From Rhodospirillaceae bacterium (GTDB lineage Bacteria; Pseudomonadota; Alphaproteobacteria; UBA9219): 12,059 nucleotides of DNA. Where the stretch lies: contig DNGD01000088.1 in NCBI GenBank assembly GCA_003486725.1, positions 1-12,059 on the forward strand, read 5' to 3'. Both the position numbers and the translations under genes were made by a program. This document shows, one piece after another, positions 1 to 6,331 of this stretch (positions are counted from its first letter, which is position 1; each line of letters begins with the position of its first letter). The notes under the pieces are model-generated. The model worked only from the letters and a program-made list of their open reading frames with translations. It was not told the origin of the DNA and made no database searches.

Positions 1-310
1 CGCACTTCGTCTTTCCTTTTTTCGCGGCACCGGCGCACTCGGTCAGGCCAATGGGGCCGTCCACAGCCTCGATAATTTGCGCGATAGAAATCGTCTTGGC
101 CGCGCGTGCAAGCTGATAGCCACCCGCCGCGCCGCGCTGGGCGATGACAATGCTGCTTCTTGCGAGCAGTTTCATAAGTTTTGCAACGGTGGGCAAAGGC
201 AGTTGCGTTTCGAGCGAGAGCGCCGTGGCCGACCACATTTCGTTTTCGCGCAAAGACATTTGGGACAGGAGGATGAACGCATAATCAGCCAATTTACTCA
301 TACGCAACAT
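1..310 (-). CDS. Rrf2-family SUF Fe-S assembly regulator (partial, 3' end off window)
   Basis: A DNA-binding regulator of the Rrf2/IscR superfamily, of the subgroup that controls SUF iron-sulfur cluster assembly operons. The first 103 codons are visible, starting MLRMSKLADYAFILL. The winged-helix part has the family pattern LPLPTVAKLMKLLARS followed by a QRGAAGGYQLAR wing (about residues 37-69), then IIEAVDGPIGLTEC. Cysteines occur at the GLTEC position and again 11 residues later, at the last complete codon. This is where IscR-type proteins carry cluster-binding cysteines, but the cysteine cluster is cut by the window edge, so cluster binding cannot be judged. The ATG at 310 is preceded by a weak GGGTGG; the ATG at 301 (MSKLADYAF) is an equally common start in this family. 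In related genomes this gene heads the suf operon, so sufB-like genes would be expected to the left of the window. It is divergent from the gene at 480. Confidence 0.9.
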   Translation of the reverse strand, partial: MLRMSKLADYAFILLSQMSLRENEMWSATALSLETQLPLPTVAKLMKLLARSSIVIAQRGAAGGYQLARAAKTISIAQIIEAVDGPIGLTECAGAAKKGKTKC

Positions 311-479
311 GGGGCCACCCGTTTAATTGGTATATATTTGGTCCCCTATTGTTTAGGACGTATTCTGGTGGATCGTCAAGTGCTTTGCCTCATTAATATT
401 TGCCCAATATTCTTTTATTAAGGTCGTTATTGATGTATAATGACCGTTAGTCCTCTTTCTCTTACGATGGGGGTATATT
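311..479. promoter_or_regulatory. Divergent control region between Rrf2 gene and 480 gene
   Basis: AT-rich spacer between divergent genes. On the plus strand a perfect TATAAT lies at 436-441, with a weak TTTTAT -35 at 413-418 (17-base spacer). A GGGGG Shine-Dalgarno stands a few bases before the ATG at 480. On the minus strand the stretch TATATA near 330-336 could be the -10 for the regulator gene. Rrf2 regulators usually autoregulate, so an operator is expected here, but I see no convincing dyad. Confidence 0.45.
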
Positions 480-905
480 ATGGCAAGACATGCACTAACA
501 GCGACCCGCAAATCCTATTGGGAAGACAATACTGCCTACGTCGCCAATCTGGGAAATAATGCAGCGTTTGCACGTCAGGTTGAGCTTTTTTCCTCGCAAA
601 ACGTCACGACCCTGCCGCCACGCGCGACAGAGGGACGGGAAGTCTCTATGCAACTTGCCGCGGTAAGTCTCGCGAGGCAATACCCCCAACTGACCGAGGA
701 AGATATCGGCCCGTCGTCTGTGCGAATGGAGATCGCGGCGCAGGAAGATGATACGCTCGACCGCTCGTTTATAGCTGAAGTCGAGTCTTACACCTCAAGA
801 GGCCCTGACGAGACGAAGAGCGCCCCTTCCGAAGACAGCGTGCACTATAATTATAAGGGGCGCGTCTTTCAGACCGGTCCGTTTGCCTCCCCGTATGTTC
901 ATTAA
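480..905 (+). CDS. Hypothetical protein with N-terminal RHALT motif
   Basis: A small soluble protein of 141 residues that I do not recognise. No signal peptide, membrane segment or cysteine is visible. The N-terminus reads MARHALTATRK. The middle (about 55-110) is polar and acidic, with a possible helix around QLAAVSLARQY, and the tail ends in a Gly/Tyr/Pro-rich stretch, YKGRVFQTGPF then a final His. The ATG has a good Shine-Dalgarno (GGGGG) and a TATAAT promoter about 40 bases upstream, which supports expression. RHALT recurs exactly in the next gene (1009-1476). The C-terminal pattern GR-[VL]-x(3)-P-x(2)-S-x(2)-[VL]-H is loosely repeated in the third gene (1565-2032), so the three may be one lineage-specific family. 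Function unknown; the reading frame itself is fairly secure. Confidence 0.7.
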   Translation: MARHALTATRKSYWEDNTAYVANLGNNAAFARQVELFSSQNVTTLPPRATEGREVSMQLAAVSLARQYPQLTEEDIGPSSVRMEIAAQEDDTLDRSFIAEVESYTSRGPDETKSAPSEDSVHYNYKGRVFQTGPFASPYVH

Positions 906-917
906 GTCGGCGCGTTA

Positions 918-928
918 AAGACAGTCTT
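918..928. repeat. Short palindrome AAGACAGTCTT
   Basis: An 11-base dyad (AAGAC-A-GTCTT) centred at 923. It extends imperfectly by two further pairs and lies 16 bases before the -35 box of the 1009 gene. It may be an operator half of that promoter or chance; no second copy was found near the similar promoter at 1501. Confidence 0.25.
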
Positions 929-943
929 AAATACTTTCAAGAT

Positions 944-971
944 TTGCGGCGCTCTCGGGAAGAGCTACAAT
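944..971 (+). promoter_or_regulatory. Promoter of the 1009 gene (TTGCGG-16-TACAAT)
   Basis: TTGCGG at 944-949 and TACAAT at 966-971, with a 16-base spacer. The region from the -35 to the Shine-Dalgarno (944 to about 1003) aligns with the region before the next gene (1501 to about 1558): TTGCGGC, the AAGAGC/AAAAGC just before the -10, then CAAGTG and an ACC-x-TTT stretch. This conservation supports a real control region. Confidence 0.5.
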
Positions 972-1008
972 GGGACAAGTGGTTTGACCTTTTTGAAGGG
1001 GGGTTCCC

Positions 1009-1476
1009 ATGCCGTTACACTCTGTCACGCAGCGCAATATTCGCTCCACAGGCGTATATGCTTCCCTAAAAGCGCAACAGGCCGCGTTAAAAGCAGAGCA
1101 GGCTGCCCTCCAAAAACAGCTGAACGACATCTTGGCAGCCGATGATTCCTTTCTGCCAGACGAGGAGTTGGCTGCGCTTTATTCCCAAAAAATGAAGCGG
1201 CATGCCTTGACCCCCGAGCATGATCAAAAGATTCCAAGACCGACCCTTGGGAAACGTGGCTCCCGAAGCAAGGGTTACCGCGCGCCTCGCGGCGACATTA
1301 GACCGGTCGCCAAGGCGGTGCTCTCAACGCCGATGTCAGCGGGACCGAGCGGCGGGGAGCAACCCCTGCCGGAACCCAAGACCCTCAAGCGCGAACTGAC
1401 GCCAAGACCCAGAAAACCAGTGCCGAAGACCCCTTGGTATCATTACATGGGGCCGAAGCCGAAACTCGAGTTATAA
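1009..1476 (+). CDS. Hypothetical basic protein with short coiled coil and RHALT motif
   Basis: A 155-residue unrecognised protein. A short alanine/glutamine/lysine-rich helix (about residues 18-44, AALKAEQAALQKQL) is a likely coiled coil. It is followed by the motif QKMKRHALTPEHD (about 60-72) and then a long, very basic and proline-rich, probably disordered tail rich in KR, PRP and PKP, ending WYHYMGPKPKLEL. No cysteine, signal peptide or membrane segment. The ATG is preceded by a strong GAAGGGGGG at 995-1003, so the start is firm. The pattern IR-x(3)-VY-x(2)-L near the N-terminus and KM-x-RH-x-L are shared with the gene at 1565, and the upstream regions match, so the two look like diverged tandem paralogues. 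The basic tail suggests binding to nucleic acid or another acidic partner; this is inference only. Confidence 0.7.
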   Translation: MPLHSVTQRNIRSTGVYASLKAQQAALKAEQAALQKQLNDILAADDSFLPDEELAALYSQKMKRHALTPEHDQKIPRPTLGKRGSRSKGYRAPRGDIRPVAKAVLSTPMSAGPSGGEQPLPEPKTLKRELTPRPRKPVPKTPWYHYMGPKPKLEL

Positions 1477-1500
1477 ACCCTTGGCCCTAAACCCTTGACC

Positions 1501-1529
1501 TTGCGGCCACCCACCGGAAAAGCTATACT
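1501..1529 (+). promoter_or_regulatory. Promoter of the 1565 gene (TTGCGG-17-TATACT)
   Basis: TTGCGG at 1501-1506 and TATACT at 1524-1529, with an optimal 17-base spacer. It is the counterpart of the promoter at 944-971: same -35, similar bases before the -10, and the same CAAGTG about six bases after the -10. Confidence 0.55.
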
Positions 1530-1530
1530 C

Positions 1531-1555
1531 CATCAAGTGACTTCACCATTTGATG
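1531..1555 (+). repeat. Bulged inverted repeat in the leader of the 1565 gene
   Basis: CATCAA-GTGA (1531-1540), two bases, TCAC (1543-1546), a three-base bulge, then TTGATG (1550-1555). It lies between the -10 and the Shine-Dalgarno GAGG (1555-1558). Transcription should begin near its left arm, so it may act as a DNA operator rather than as an RNA hairpin. Confidence 0.4.
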
Positions 1556-1564
1556 AGGTTGTCT

Positions 1565-2032
1565 ATGTCTTCGATGCATTTTATGCTGAGTGACGTTCGA
1601 CCCGCGAATGTCTATCTCCCGTTAACGCAGGGACGGCAAGACGCCCGCGTGACCATCGACGCCCTTCATAAACATTATGTAAAAAAAATGTCGCGGCATG
1701 GGCTGCCGCGTGATTACGAAATACTCGTTCCGGTTCCCATGTTGGACCACGTCGTGCGGGGCGATCCCCGCTTTCGCCCGAAACGCGACAACAACGCGCC
1801 GACCCCCGATAAAGGTGCTGCGGCGGTGACCACGTTGGCAGCGGCCCCACATCCGGCTCCCGGCACCACCGGCGGTGCGCCGATGAACAACGAAGACCCG
1901 GAGGATTATGCGTATTTGCTGAAAAGGGGAACGCCGGGCGACGATCTTCGGGGGCTTGTGCACCGTAATTTGATGCTGACTTGGACGGGCCGTCTGGTCC
2001 GCGTCCCGCCCTTGTCCAAGAAACTCCATTAG
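1565..2032 (+). CDS. Hypothetical protein, likely paralogue of the 1009 gene
   Basis: A 155-residue unrecognised protein starting MSSMHFMLSDVRPANVYLP. The ATG at 1565 is chosen because GAGG (1555-1558) sits six bases before it; an in-frame TTG at 1550 would bury that site. Features are a helical segment with YVKKMSRHGLPRDYE (about residues 35-50), a VPVPML patch, a basic FRPKRD stretch, a low-complexity Ala/Gly/Thr/Pro linker (about 80-110), an acidic NNEDPEDYAYLL patch, and a C-terminal LTWTGRLVRVPP. No cysteines, signal peptide or membrane segment. VR-x(3)-VY-x(2)-L and KM-x-RH-x-L match the upstream protein, which carries an extra coiled-coil insert between them. The C-terminal GR-x(4)-P pattern recalls the 480 gene. 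Function unknown. Confidence 0.72.
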   Translation: MSSMHFMLSDVRPANVYLPLTQGRQDARVTIDALHKHYVKKMSRHGLPRDYEILVPVPMLDHVVRGDPRFRPKRDNNAPTPDKGAAAVTTLAAAPHPAPGTTGGAPMNNEDPEDYAYLLKRGTPGDDLRGLVHRNLMLTWTGRLVRVPPLSKKLH

Positions 2033-2056
2033 GCAGCCATCCTTACAGCCCATCAT

Positions 2057-2079
2057 AAGAAATAATGGCGTGACGCGCC
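2057..2079 (-). terminator. Weak candidate terminator for the rph-rdgB-hemW operon
   Basis: Read on the minus strand after hemW: GGCG, five bases, CGCC (2079-2067), followed by the T-rich run ATTATTTCTT (2066-2057). The stem is only four pairs, so this is tentative. Nearby GGGAT/ATCCC (2085-2100) and TGCGGGA/TCCCGCA dyads add structure to the 99-base gap between the convergent genes. Confidence 0.28.
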
Positions 2080-2131
2080 GATGCGGGATCGCGACATCCC
2101 CTTCCGTCTTCCCGCACAAGCGACGCGCGGC

Positions 2132-3277
2132 CTAACTCAAATACCCCAGCACGGCGTTGAGGCGCTGCAGGCCATCCGCTGTGGCGCAAAGGGTTGATTT
2201 ATCATCGATAATCAGGCCTTCCTCAACCATAATGCTGCGCTTTTGCTGCGCAACATAATCGTCCAGAGGCGCAGCAAATTTCGCCGCCCACGCTGCCTTG
2301 TCGATGCCCGATGTGAGGCGCAGCCCCATCATCAGCGCCTCGCGCATCGCGGTGCCTTCATCGATGATCGTCTCCTCGGTGCGGCCATGCGCTGCGCCCA
2401 ACACCTGCTGCAACCAGCGGTCGGGGTTGCGGTGGTTCTCGGTGGCATAGCGCACGCCGCCTTCCACAAACCTTCCATGCGCCCCCGCGCCGATGCCGAC
2501 ATAATCGTTGTAATGCCAATAGGTTAGGTTATGGCGGCTTTCCTGCCCCGCCGCCGCATAATTCGATATTTCATAAGAAGGCAAGCCCGCCGCCGCCATC
2601 ATGTCTTGGGTCACCTCATACATCAACGCCGCGAGATCGTCCGGCGCGGTGAGCGTTTCCTGACAGGCGCGTTTATGAAACGCGGTCCCTTCCTCAATCG
2701 TCAGCTGGTAAAGCGACAGATGCTTCGCGCCGAAGGCGAGCGCCTCCTGCAACTCGCCCACCCACGCGCCGAGCGTTTGATGCGCCCTCGCATAGATCAA
2801 ATCGAAGGAGAAGCGGTCAAAGGTTTTTGCAGCCATTTCAATGGCTTCCCGCGCAGCATTTTCATCATGCGCCCGCCCCAAAAAGTGCAAATCCGCGTCG
2901 TCCAAAGCCTGTACACCCAGCGATAATCGGTTCACGCCCGCGTTTTTGAATGCCTGAAACTTCCCGACTTCGGAGGAGGAGGGGTTCGCCTCCAACGTGA
3001 TTTCGCAATTTTGCTGCACCTTCCACAGTGCAGCAATTTTGTTAATAAGCGCAGCAATTGTCTGCGGCCTCATCAGCGAAGGGGTGCCGCCGCCGAAGTA
3101 AATCGTCGCGATTTCGCGGTTTCCAAGACGGGCGGCATAGTGCGACAGCTCGGCCAGATAGGCCGCTTCCCAGTTTTTTTCTTCCAGATCCGTCGGCAAA
3201 ACGCGCGAATTAAAGTCGCAATATGGGCATTTCGATACGCAAAAAGGCCAATGAATATAAAGAGATAAGGGAGTCAT
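2132..3277 (-). CDS. hemW: HemW, radical SAM haem chaperone
   Basis: HemW (long annotated as HemN-like oxygen-independent coproporphyrinogen oxidase) is a radical SAM protein that binds haem and passes it to respiratory enzymes. At 381 residues it has the usual length. The 4Fe-4S motif C-x3-C-x2-C is at C13, C17 and C20 (HWPFCVSKCPYCDF). GGGTPS at 62-67 helps bind SAM, LEANPS is near 96, RLSLGVQ near 117, and YEISNYA is at about 235-241. The HNLTYW motif at 249-254 is the HemW haem-binding signature (HNxxYW). True HemN has a different N-terminal CxxxCxxCxC arrangement and is longer. The ATG overlaps the rdgB stop by four bases (ATGA), implying translational coupling. It is the last gene of the rph operon. 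Confidence 0.95.
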   Translation of the reverse strand: MTPLSLYIHWPFCVSKCPYCDFNSRVLPTDLEEKNWEAAYLAELSHYAARLGNREIATIYFGGGTPSLMRPQTIAALINKIAALWKVQQNCEITLEANPSSSEVGKFQAFKNAGVNRLSLGVQALDDADLHFLGRAHDENAAREAIEMAAKTFDRFSFDLIYARAHQTLGAWVGELQEALAFGAKHLSLYQLTIEEGTAFHKRACQETLTAPDDLAALMYEVTQDMMAAAGLPSYEISNYAAAGQESRHNLTYWHYNDYVGIGAGAHGRFVEGGVRYATENHRNPDRWLQQVLGAAHGRTEETIIDEGTAMREALMMGLRLTSGIDKAAWAAKFAAPLDDYVAQQKRSIMVEEGLIIDDKSTLCATADGLQRLNAVLGYLS

Positions 3278-3870
3278 GACGAGTGAAGCACGGCAAGAAG
3301 TTTTTCCATCGCTCGCCCACGGTGACTGAGGGCTTGCTTTTCCTCTTCGCTCATCTCGCCAAAGGTGCGGGTCTCGCCGTCCGGCTGAAAGAACGGATCA
3401 TAGCCATGACCCAGCGCGCCGCGCGGCGGCCAGATGATCTGCCCGTCGCAGCGCCCTTCCACGATTTCATGGGCGCCATCGGGCCAGACCAAAGTCAGCA
3501 CACAAATAAAATAGGCCGAGCGATCTGGGAGCTCGCCCAGTTCCTCATGCACACGCTTCATGCCGACCATCGGATCCCGTTGATCGCCGCACCAGCGTGC
3601 GGAGTGAAGACCAGGCTGTCCGCCTAAGGCATTGACACAAAGGCCGGAATCGTCCGCCAATGCGGGCAGCCCCGTGGCTGCCATCGCGACCCGCGCCTTC
3701 AGAAGCGCGTTGTCGTGAAAGGTCAGTCCTGTTTCCTCCGGCTCTGGCAAGGCAAGATCGCCCGCGCCGACGACGGTCACGCCCAGAGGAGCCAGAAGGC
3801 TTTGAAATTCCTTCAATTTTCCCCTGTTGTGGGTCGCGAGCAGAAGTTTGTTGTCAGCGCCAAATCGCAT
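3274..3870 (-). CDS. rdgB: RdgB/HAM1 non-canonical purine NTP pyrophosphatase
   Basis: Hydrolyses dITP, XTP and similar deaminated purine nucleotides to monophosphate plus pyrophosphate, keeping them out of DNA and RNA. The 198 residues carry all family motifs: ATHNRGKLKEF (12-22, substrate-binding loop), EETGLTFHDNALLKA (45-59), ADDSGL (72-77, catalytic and metal-binding Asp), GGQPGLHSARW, GHGYDPFF and the C-terminal SHRGRA. The start ATG abuts the rph stop directly (TAA then ATG, no spacer), and its own stop overlaps hemW. It therefore depends on the rph transcript and probably on reinitiation. The rph-rdgB-hemW order is common in alphaproteobacteria. Confidence 0.95.
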   Translation of the reverse strand: MRFGADNKLLLATHNRGKLKEFQSLLAPLGVTVVGAGDLALPEPEETGLTFHDNALLKARVAMAATGLPALADDSGLCVNALGGQPGLHSARWCGDQRDPMVGMKRVHEELGELPDRSAYFICVLTLVWPDGAHEIVEGRCDGQIIWPPRGALGHGYDPFFQPDGETRTFGEMSEEEKQALSHRGRAMEKLLAVLHSS

Positions 3871-4593
3871 TTATGCTGCACCATTTATGGCTTTATGCTG
3901 CGCGGCATTGAGGGTCGCGATGCCGCCACGGGCCAGCGCCAGAAGCGCCAAAAACTCTGATTCTTCAAAAGGATGCTGCTCCGCCGTGCCTTGAATCTCC
4001 ACGATTTTGCCAGAGCCTGTCATCACAAAATTGGAATCCGCCTGCGCGTTTGAATCTTCCGCATAGTCCAAATCCAGCACCGCCGTGCCTTCATAAAGGC
4101 CGCAAGACACCGCACCCACGGTATCGGTGAGCGGCGAGGAGGTCAATCTTCCTATCTTTTTCAGATAGTTACAGGCCAGCGCGAGGGCCACATAGCCGCC
4201 CGTGATCGACGCCGTGCGCGTGCCGCCATCAGCCTGAATCACATCGCAATCCACCTTGATCTGGATTTCGCCCAGCACCTTGCGGTCCACCACGGCGCGG
4301 AGCGCGCGACCGATAAGACGTTGAATCTCTTGCGTTCTTCCGGACTGTTTGCCCTTCGCGGCCTCGCGATCCATGCGTTCATGGGTCGAGCGCGGGAGCA
4401 TCCCATATTCCGCCGTGACCCAGCCGAGGCCCGAACCCTTTATAAAGGCTGGCACTTTTTCGCTGATCGAGGCCGTGCAGAGCACATGCGTGTCGCCCAT
4501 CTTGATGAGGCAGGAGCCTTCGGCATATTTGGCGGCATGGGGGATGATTTCGACGGCGCGAAGCCGATCGGCGGCGCGATTTGAAGGACGCAT
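3871..4593 (-). CDS. rph: Ribonuclease PH
   Basis: A phosphate-dependent 3'-5' exoribonuclease that trims tRNA precursor 3' ends. At 240 residues it is full length for the family. Visible landmarks are [12 protein letters not shown] at the start, GDTHVLC (about 33-39), the [18 protein letters not shown] helix, [18 protein letters not shown] with the phosphate-binding Arg, and the C-terminal [19 protein letters not shown] and [11 protein letters not shown]. The ATG at 4593 has GAAAGG about ten bases upstream and a consensus-like promoter beyond. It is the first gene of the three-gene minus-strand operon. In many alphaproteobacteria hrcA lies divergently next to rph; here an XRE regulator occupies that place. 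Confidence 0.96.
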   Translation of the reverse strand: MRPSNRAADRLRAVEIIPHAAKYAEGSCLIKMGDTHVLCTASISEKVPAFIKGSGLGWVTAEYGMLPRSTHERMDREAAKGKQSGRTQEIQRLIGRALRAVVDRKVLGEIQIKVDCDVIQADGGTRTASITGGYVALALACNYLKKIGRLTSSPLTDTVGAVSCGLYEGTAVLDLDYAEDSNAQADSNFVMTGSGKIVEIQGTAEQHPFEESEFLALLALARGGIATLNAAQHKAINGAA

Positions 4594-4609
4594 TAGAAAA
4601 AGCCTTTCA

Positions 4610-4639
4610 ATTATAAGGTGTTAGCCGCAGCATTGTCCA
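4610..4639 (-). promoter_or_regulatory. Promoter of the rph operon
   Basis: On the minus strand, TATAAT at 4615-4610 with TGGACA at 4639-4634 and an 18-base spacer. The predicted start of transcription is within about ten bases of the coding start, so the leader is very short. Confidence 0.5.
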
Positions 4640-4739
4640 AGCTTTCGCCCCCAAAAGCAAGCGTTATATGACGTGTTTTTTGCGACGACTTTCGCGTTTT
4701 GACCATCCGAGACCTCCCAAACAGGGTTTTTTGTCGTTT

Positions 4740-4756
4740 TGCCTAAAAAATAGGCA
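4740..4756. repeat. Perfect hairpin TGCCTA-A5-TAGGCA
   Basis: Six-base arms around AAAAA, 14 bases before the first operator of the XRE gene. It might be a further regulator site or part of the divergent control region. The 4594-4875 gap otherwise holds the rph promoter and the operators below. Confidence 0.4.
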
Positions 4757-4770
4757 GAATCGGCCTCAAA

Positions 4771-4789
4771 TATACGCTTTTTCCGTATA
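4771..4789. promoter_or_regulatory. Operator 1: TATACG-N7-CGTATA
   Basis: A perfect 6+6 inverted repeat with a 7-base pyrimidine-rich centre. The same 19-bp element recurs 34 bp downstream with one base different in the spacer. Paired dyads just ahead of an XRE gene are typical autoregulatory sites. Confidence 0.65.
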
Positions 4790-4804
4790 CATTTTGCGAT
4801 TTTC

Positions 4805-4823
4805 TATACGCTTTTACCGTATA
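4805..4823. promoter_or_regulatory. Operator 2: TATACG-N7-CGTATA
   Basis: Second copy of the element at 4771. Arms are identical and the spacer is CTTTTAC instead of CTTTTTC. Centres are 34 bp apart, a little over three helical turns, so bound dimers would lie on roughly the same face. The -10 of the XRE gene probably overlaps this copy (GTATAT), which would give repression by occlusion. Confidence 0.65.
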
Positions 4824-4875
4824 TCAAAATGCGTTTTATGTGGTGTTTTTGACCAAAAAGACGCATGATAGCCGC

Positions 4876-5484
4876 ATGAAATTGCCGCCTTTTGACATGC
4901 CCCAAGACGCCGTCGCCTTCGATGAGGAGACCAAGGCGCTACGCCGTTTTGCCCGCGCCTCTTCCTCCAAGGGGAGTCGCCCCGCCGAAGGATGGATCAC
5001 CAAACTTCGTCACGCGCTCGGCATGTCGGCGGCGCAACTCGCGAAGCGGATGGGAACGCATCAACCCCGCATCAGCGAGCTGGAAAGGCAGGAGCGCGAA
5101 GGCAACATCACCCTGAACAAACTGGACAAGGCCGCGCAGGCGATGGGGTGCCGGCTGGTTTATGCGCTGGTGCCCGAAACATCGGTGTGCGCGATGAGGG
5201 AAGAACGCGCCAAATGGATGGGCGAAAAACTGTTCGACAAAGAATTGCTCGAGATGGTTTTCAAGGGCGACAAATCCGTGGCGAGTTATAAGCGCAACAA
5301 ACAAATGCACATCTATGCGCGGCAAGCGGTGATGCTGCATTCACCCGTTCATTTGTGGAACGATGCGCTGATCAAAGCTGATGTCGGTGATTTTGTGATG
5401 CCCGATGACGAAAGGGAAGAAGACGTTTCCGTGTTTGACCAGCTGCTCGATGAGGCGCTGGAGGAAGAAGAAAAGAAGAAGTGA
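4876..5484 (+). CDS. XRE-type regulator resembling mobile mystery protein A, extended C-terminus
   Basis: A 202-residue helix-turn-helix protein. Residues 39-100 (GWITKLRHALGMSAAQLAKR, then an H-Q-P-x-I-S-E-L-E recognition helix, NITLNKL, and CRLVYALVP) match the pattern of mobile mystery protein A, an XRE regulator usually encoded beside the Fic-domain mobile mystery protein B. That family is normally about 150 residues and ends near a Y/H-LW-D motif. Here SPVHLWND is present near residue 160, followed by an extra acidic tail ending in a run of Glu and Lys. No Fic gene follows: the next frame is the unrelated 5675 gene. The ATG at 4876 is preferred over an upstream GTG at 4840, because the family homology starts well inside and the extra residues look random, but no strong Shine-Dalgarno is seen. 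It is probably autoregulated through the two dyads at 4771-4823. Confidence 0.8.
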   Translation: MKLPPFDMPQDAVAFDEETKALRRFARASSSKGSRPAEGWITKLRHALGMSAAQLAKRMGTHQPRISELERQEREGNITLNKLDKAAQAMGCRLVYALVPETSVCAMREERAKWMGEKLFDKELLEMVFKGDKSVASYKRNKQMHIYARQAVMLHSPVHLWNDALIKADVGDFVMPDDEREEDVSVFDQLLDEALEEEEKKK

Positions 5485-5499
5485 GGGGCGGGTGGAATG

Positions 5500-5536
5500 G
5501 GTACGCGATCACCCACAATAGTTACGCGATAACCAC
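5500..5536. repeat. Two tandem TACGCGAT hairpin repeats
   Basis: GGGT-ACGCGATC-ACCC (5499-5514 region) and GTTA-CGCGA-TAAC (5521-5533) share TACGCGAT at 5502-5509 and 5523-5530, exactly 21 bp apart (two helical turns). Each copy is itself a small dyad with the shared bases in the centre and compensating changes in the arms. They begin 15 bases after the XRE stop. Confidence 0.45.
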
Positions 5537-5538
5537 GA

Positions 5539-5587
5539 GTTCATTAGGCACACTTTATCGTTGCCTTTTCCGTTTTGTTCATTAGGC
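5539..5587. repeat. Direct repeat GTTCATTAGGC, two copies
   Basis: Identical 11-mers at 5539-5549 and 5577-5587, 38 bp start to start, in the 190-base gap before the 5675 gene. The second copy also forms a small hairpin with CCTAA just after it (TTAGG, six bases, CCTAA). Confidence 0.45.
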
Positions 5588-5627
5588 TCTGCCCTAAAAT
5601 AAAAAGAATGTGCGTTTAAACATCAGA

Positions 5628-5655
5628 TTCAATTCTTGCACACCCTTGATATAAA
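5628..5655 (+). promoter_or_regulatory. Possible promoter of the 5675 gene
   Basis: TTCAAT (5628-5633), 16 bases, TATAAA (5650-5655), giving a short leader before the ATG. A moderate match only. Confidence 0.35.
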
Positions 5656-5674
5656 CGGGAAGAAAGCGGTTATA

Positions 5675-6331
5675 ATGACATACAATGTTGACTGTGAGCT
5701 TTTCGATGTATTTGTCAGCAAAGGCTATACGGGAAGCTTTCTTACGGGCGCCATGGGAGAGGGACGCTGGGCCATCAGCACCAAGGCGATGATGGAAAAA
5801 TTCAAACCTGATCGATACCCCGTCATTGCCGTTCGGGAAGAATGCTTTCACGATCACTATTTTTTTCTTCGCGATAACATCCCTGTTATCGGGGAGCACT
5901 ATCTTTCTTCAGCGAACGATCACGATGAAAAAGACACCCCCTCCGTTCATCCCTTTTATTTCTTTTCACTGGATGAAGTTAAAATCGTTGGAAAAGTTGA
6001 CGCCGGCATTTCCGATGGGCAACAAAAGGCGTTGAAACAGGACTGGGTCGTCGGGAAAAGATTTGCCGCCCGCACCGCGCCAGAAAACGACCTGATGCTT
6101 GTGTCCCAGATATTTACCCGCCGCACCGGCGCACCCGAGCTTCTGCTTGGCTTTAAGGATGGACGGGGAAACCACCTTCATGTTCCACTGCGGGACGCGA
6201 TGGAGCCAACGTTCAAACAAAAACTGGAATCAGGGCATTTAAATCCGCTGAAGCTGCTCGCAACCTATGGTGAGCATAACAATGCCGGCCTTCGAAGAAA
6301 AATCGGGTTCAGGGAGCCTCAAGCCGCTTAA
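5675..6331 (+). CDS. Unknown protein, paralogue of the 7153 gene (copy A)
   Basis: A 218-residue protein I do not recognise, with no signal peptide or membrane segment, probably cytoplasmic. The ATG at 5675 is chosen because from it the N-terminus aligns without a gap to copy B starting at 7153 (both reach DVF at residues 11-13); a TTG 39 bases upstream would break this. Blocks shared with copy B are GSFLT (20-24), MME-x-FK-x-DRYPV (39-50), IP-x-IGEH (69-75), FYFF-x-LDEVKIV (94-105), QQ-x-ALK (116-121) with W-x-VGK just after, VSQI-x-TRR (143-150), and PL-x2-AM-x-P near 190. Conserved Trp, Arg, Asp and His residues and alternating hydrophobic strands suggest a globular alpha/beta fold. Copy A has about 20 more C-terminal residues than B. 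Codon use looks like its neighbours. Function unknown. Confidence 0.8.
   Translation: MTYNVDCELFDVFVSKGYTGSFLTGAMGEGRWAISTKAMMEKFKPDRYPVIAVREECFHDHYFFLRDNIPVIGEHYLSSANDHDEKDTPSVHPFYFFSLDEVKIVGKVDAGISDGQQKALKQDWVVGKRFAARTAPENDLMLVSQIFTRRTGAPELLLGFKDGRGNHLHVPLRDAMEPTFKQKLESGHLNPLKLLATYGEHNNAGLRRKIGFREPQAA

Noticed and set aside
331..356. Rrf2/IscR operator in the 311-479 gap
   Set aside because: The region is AT-rich and has TTGGT repeats, but no convincing dyad or match to a known operator could be made.
2531..2926. Plus-strand reading frame inside hemW
   Set aside because: Arg/Pro-rich shadow antisense to a firmly identified gene; no homology pattern or ribosome-binding site.
2132..3277. 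Calling this gene hemN (coproporphyrinogen III dehydrogenase)
   Set aside because: The HNxxYW motif, 381-residue length and location after rdgB identify HemW; true HemN is longer and has a different cysteine pattern.
4771..4823. Repeat pair as the start of a CRISPR or iteron array
   Set aside because: Only two copies, each an internal dyad, directly before an XRE gene; operators are the simpler reading.
4840..4875. GTG start at 4840 for the XRE protein
   Set aside because: The added residues have no family match and no ribosome-binding site; the ATG at 4876 fits better.
5636..5674. TTG start for copy A
   Set aside because: Copy A from the ATG at 5675 aligns without gaps to copy B from its well-supported ATG at 7153.
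5485..5674. A Fic (mobile mystery protein B) partner after the XRE gene
   Set aside because: No frame here or downstream contains an HPFxxGN-type Fic motif; the next gene is the unrelated copy A.
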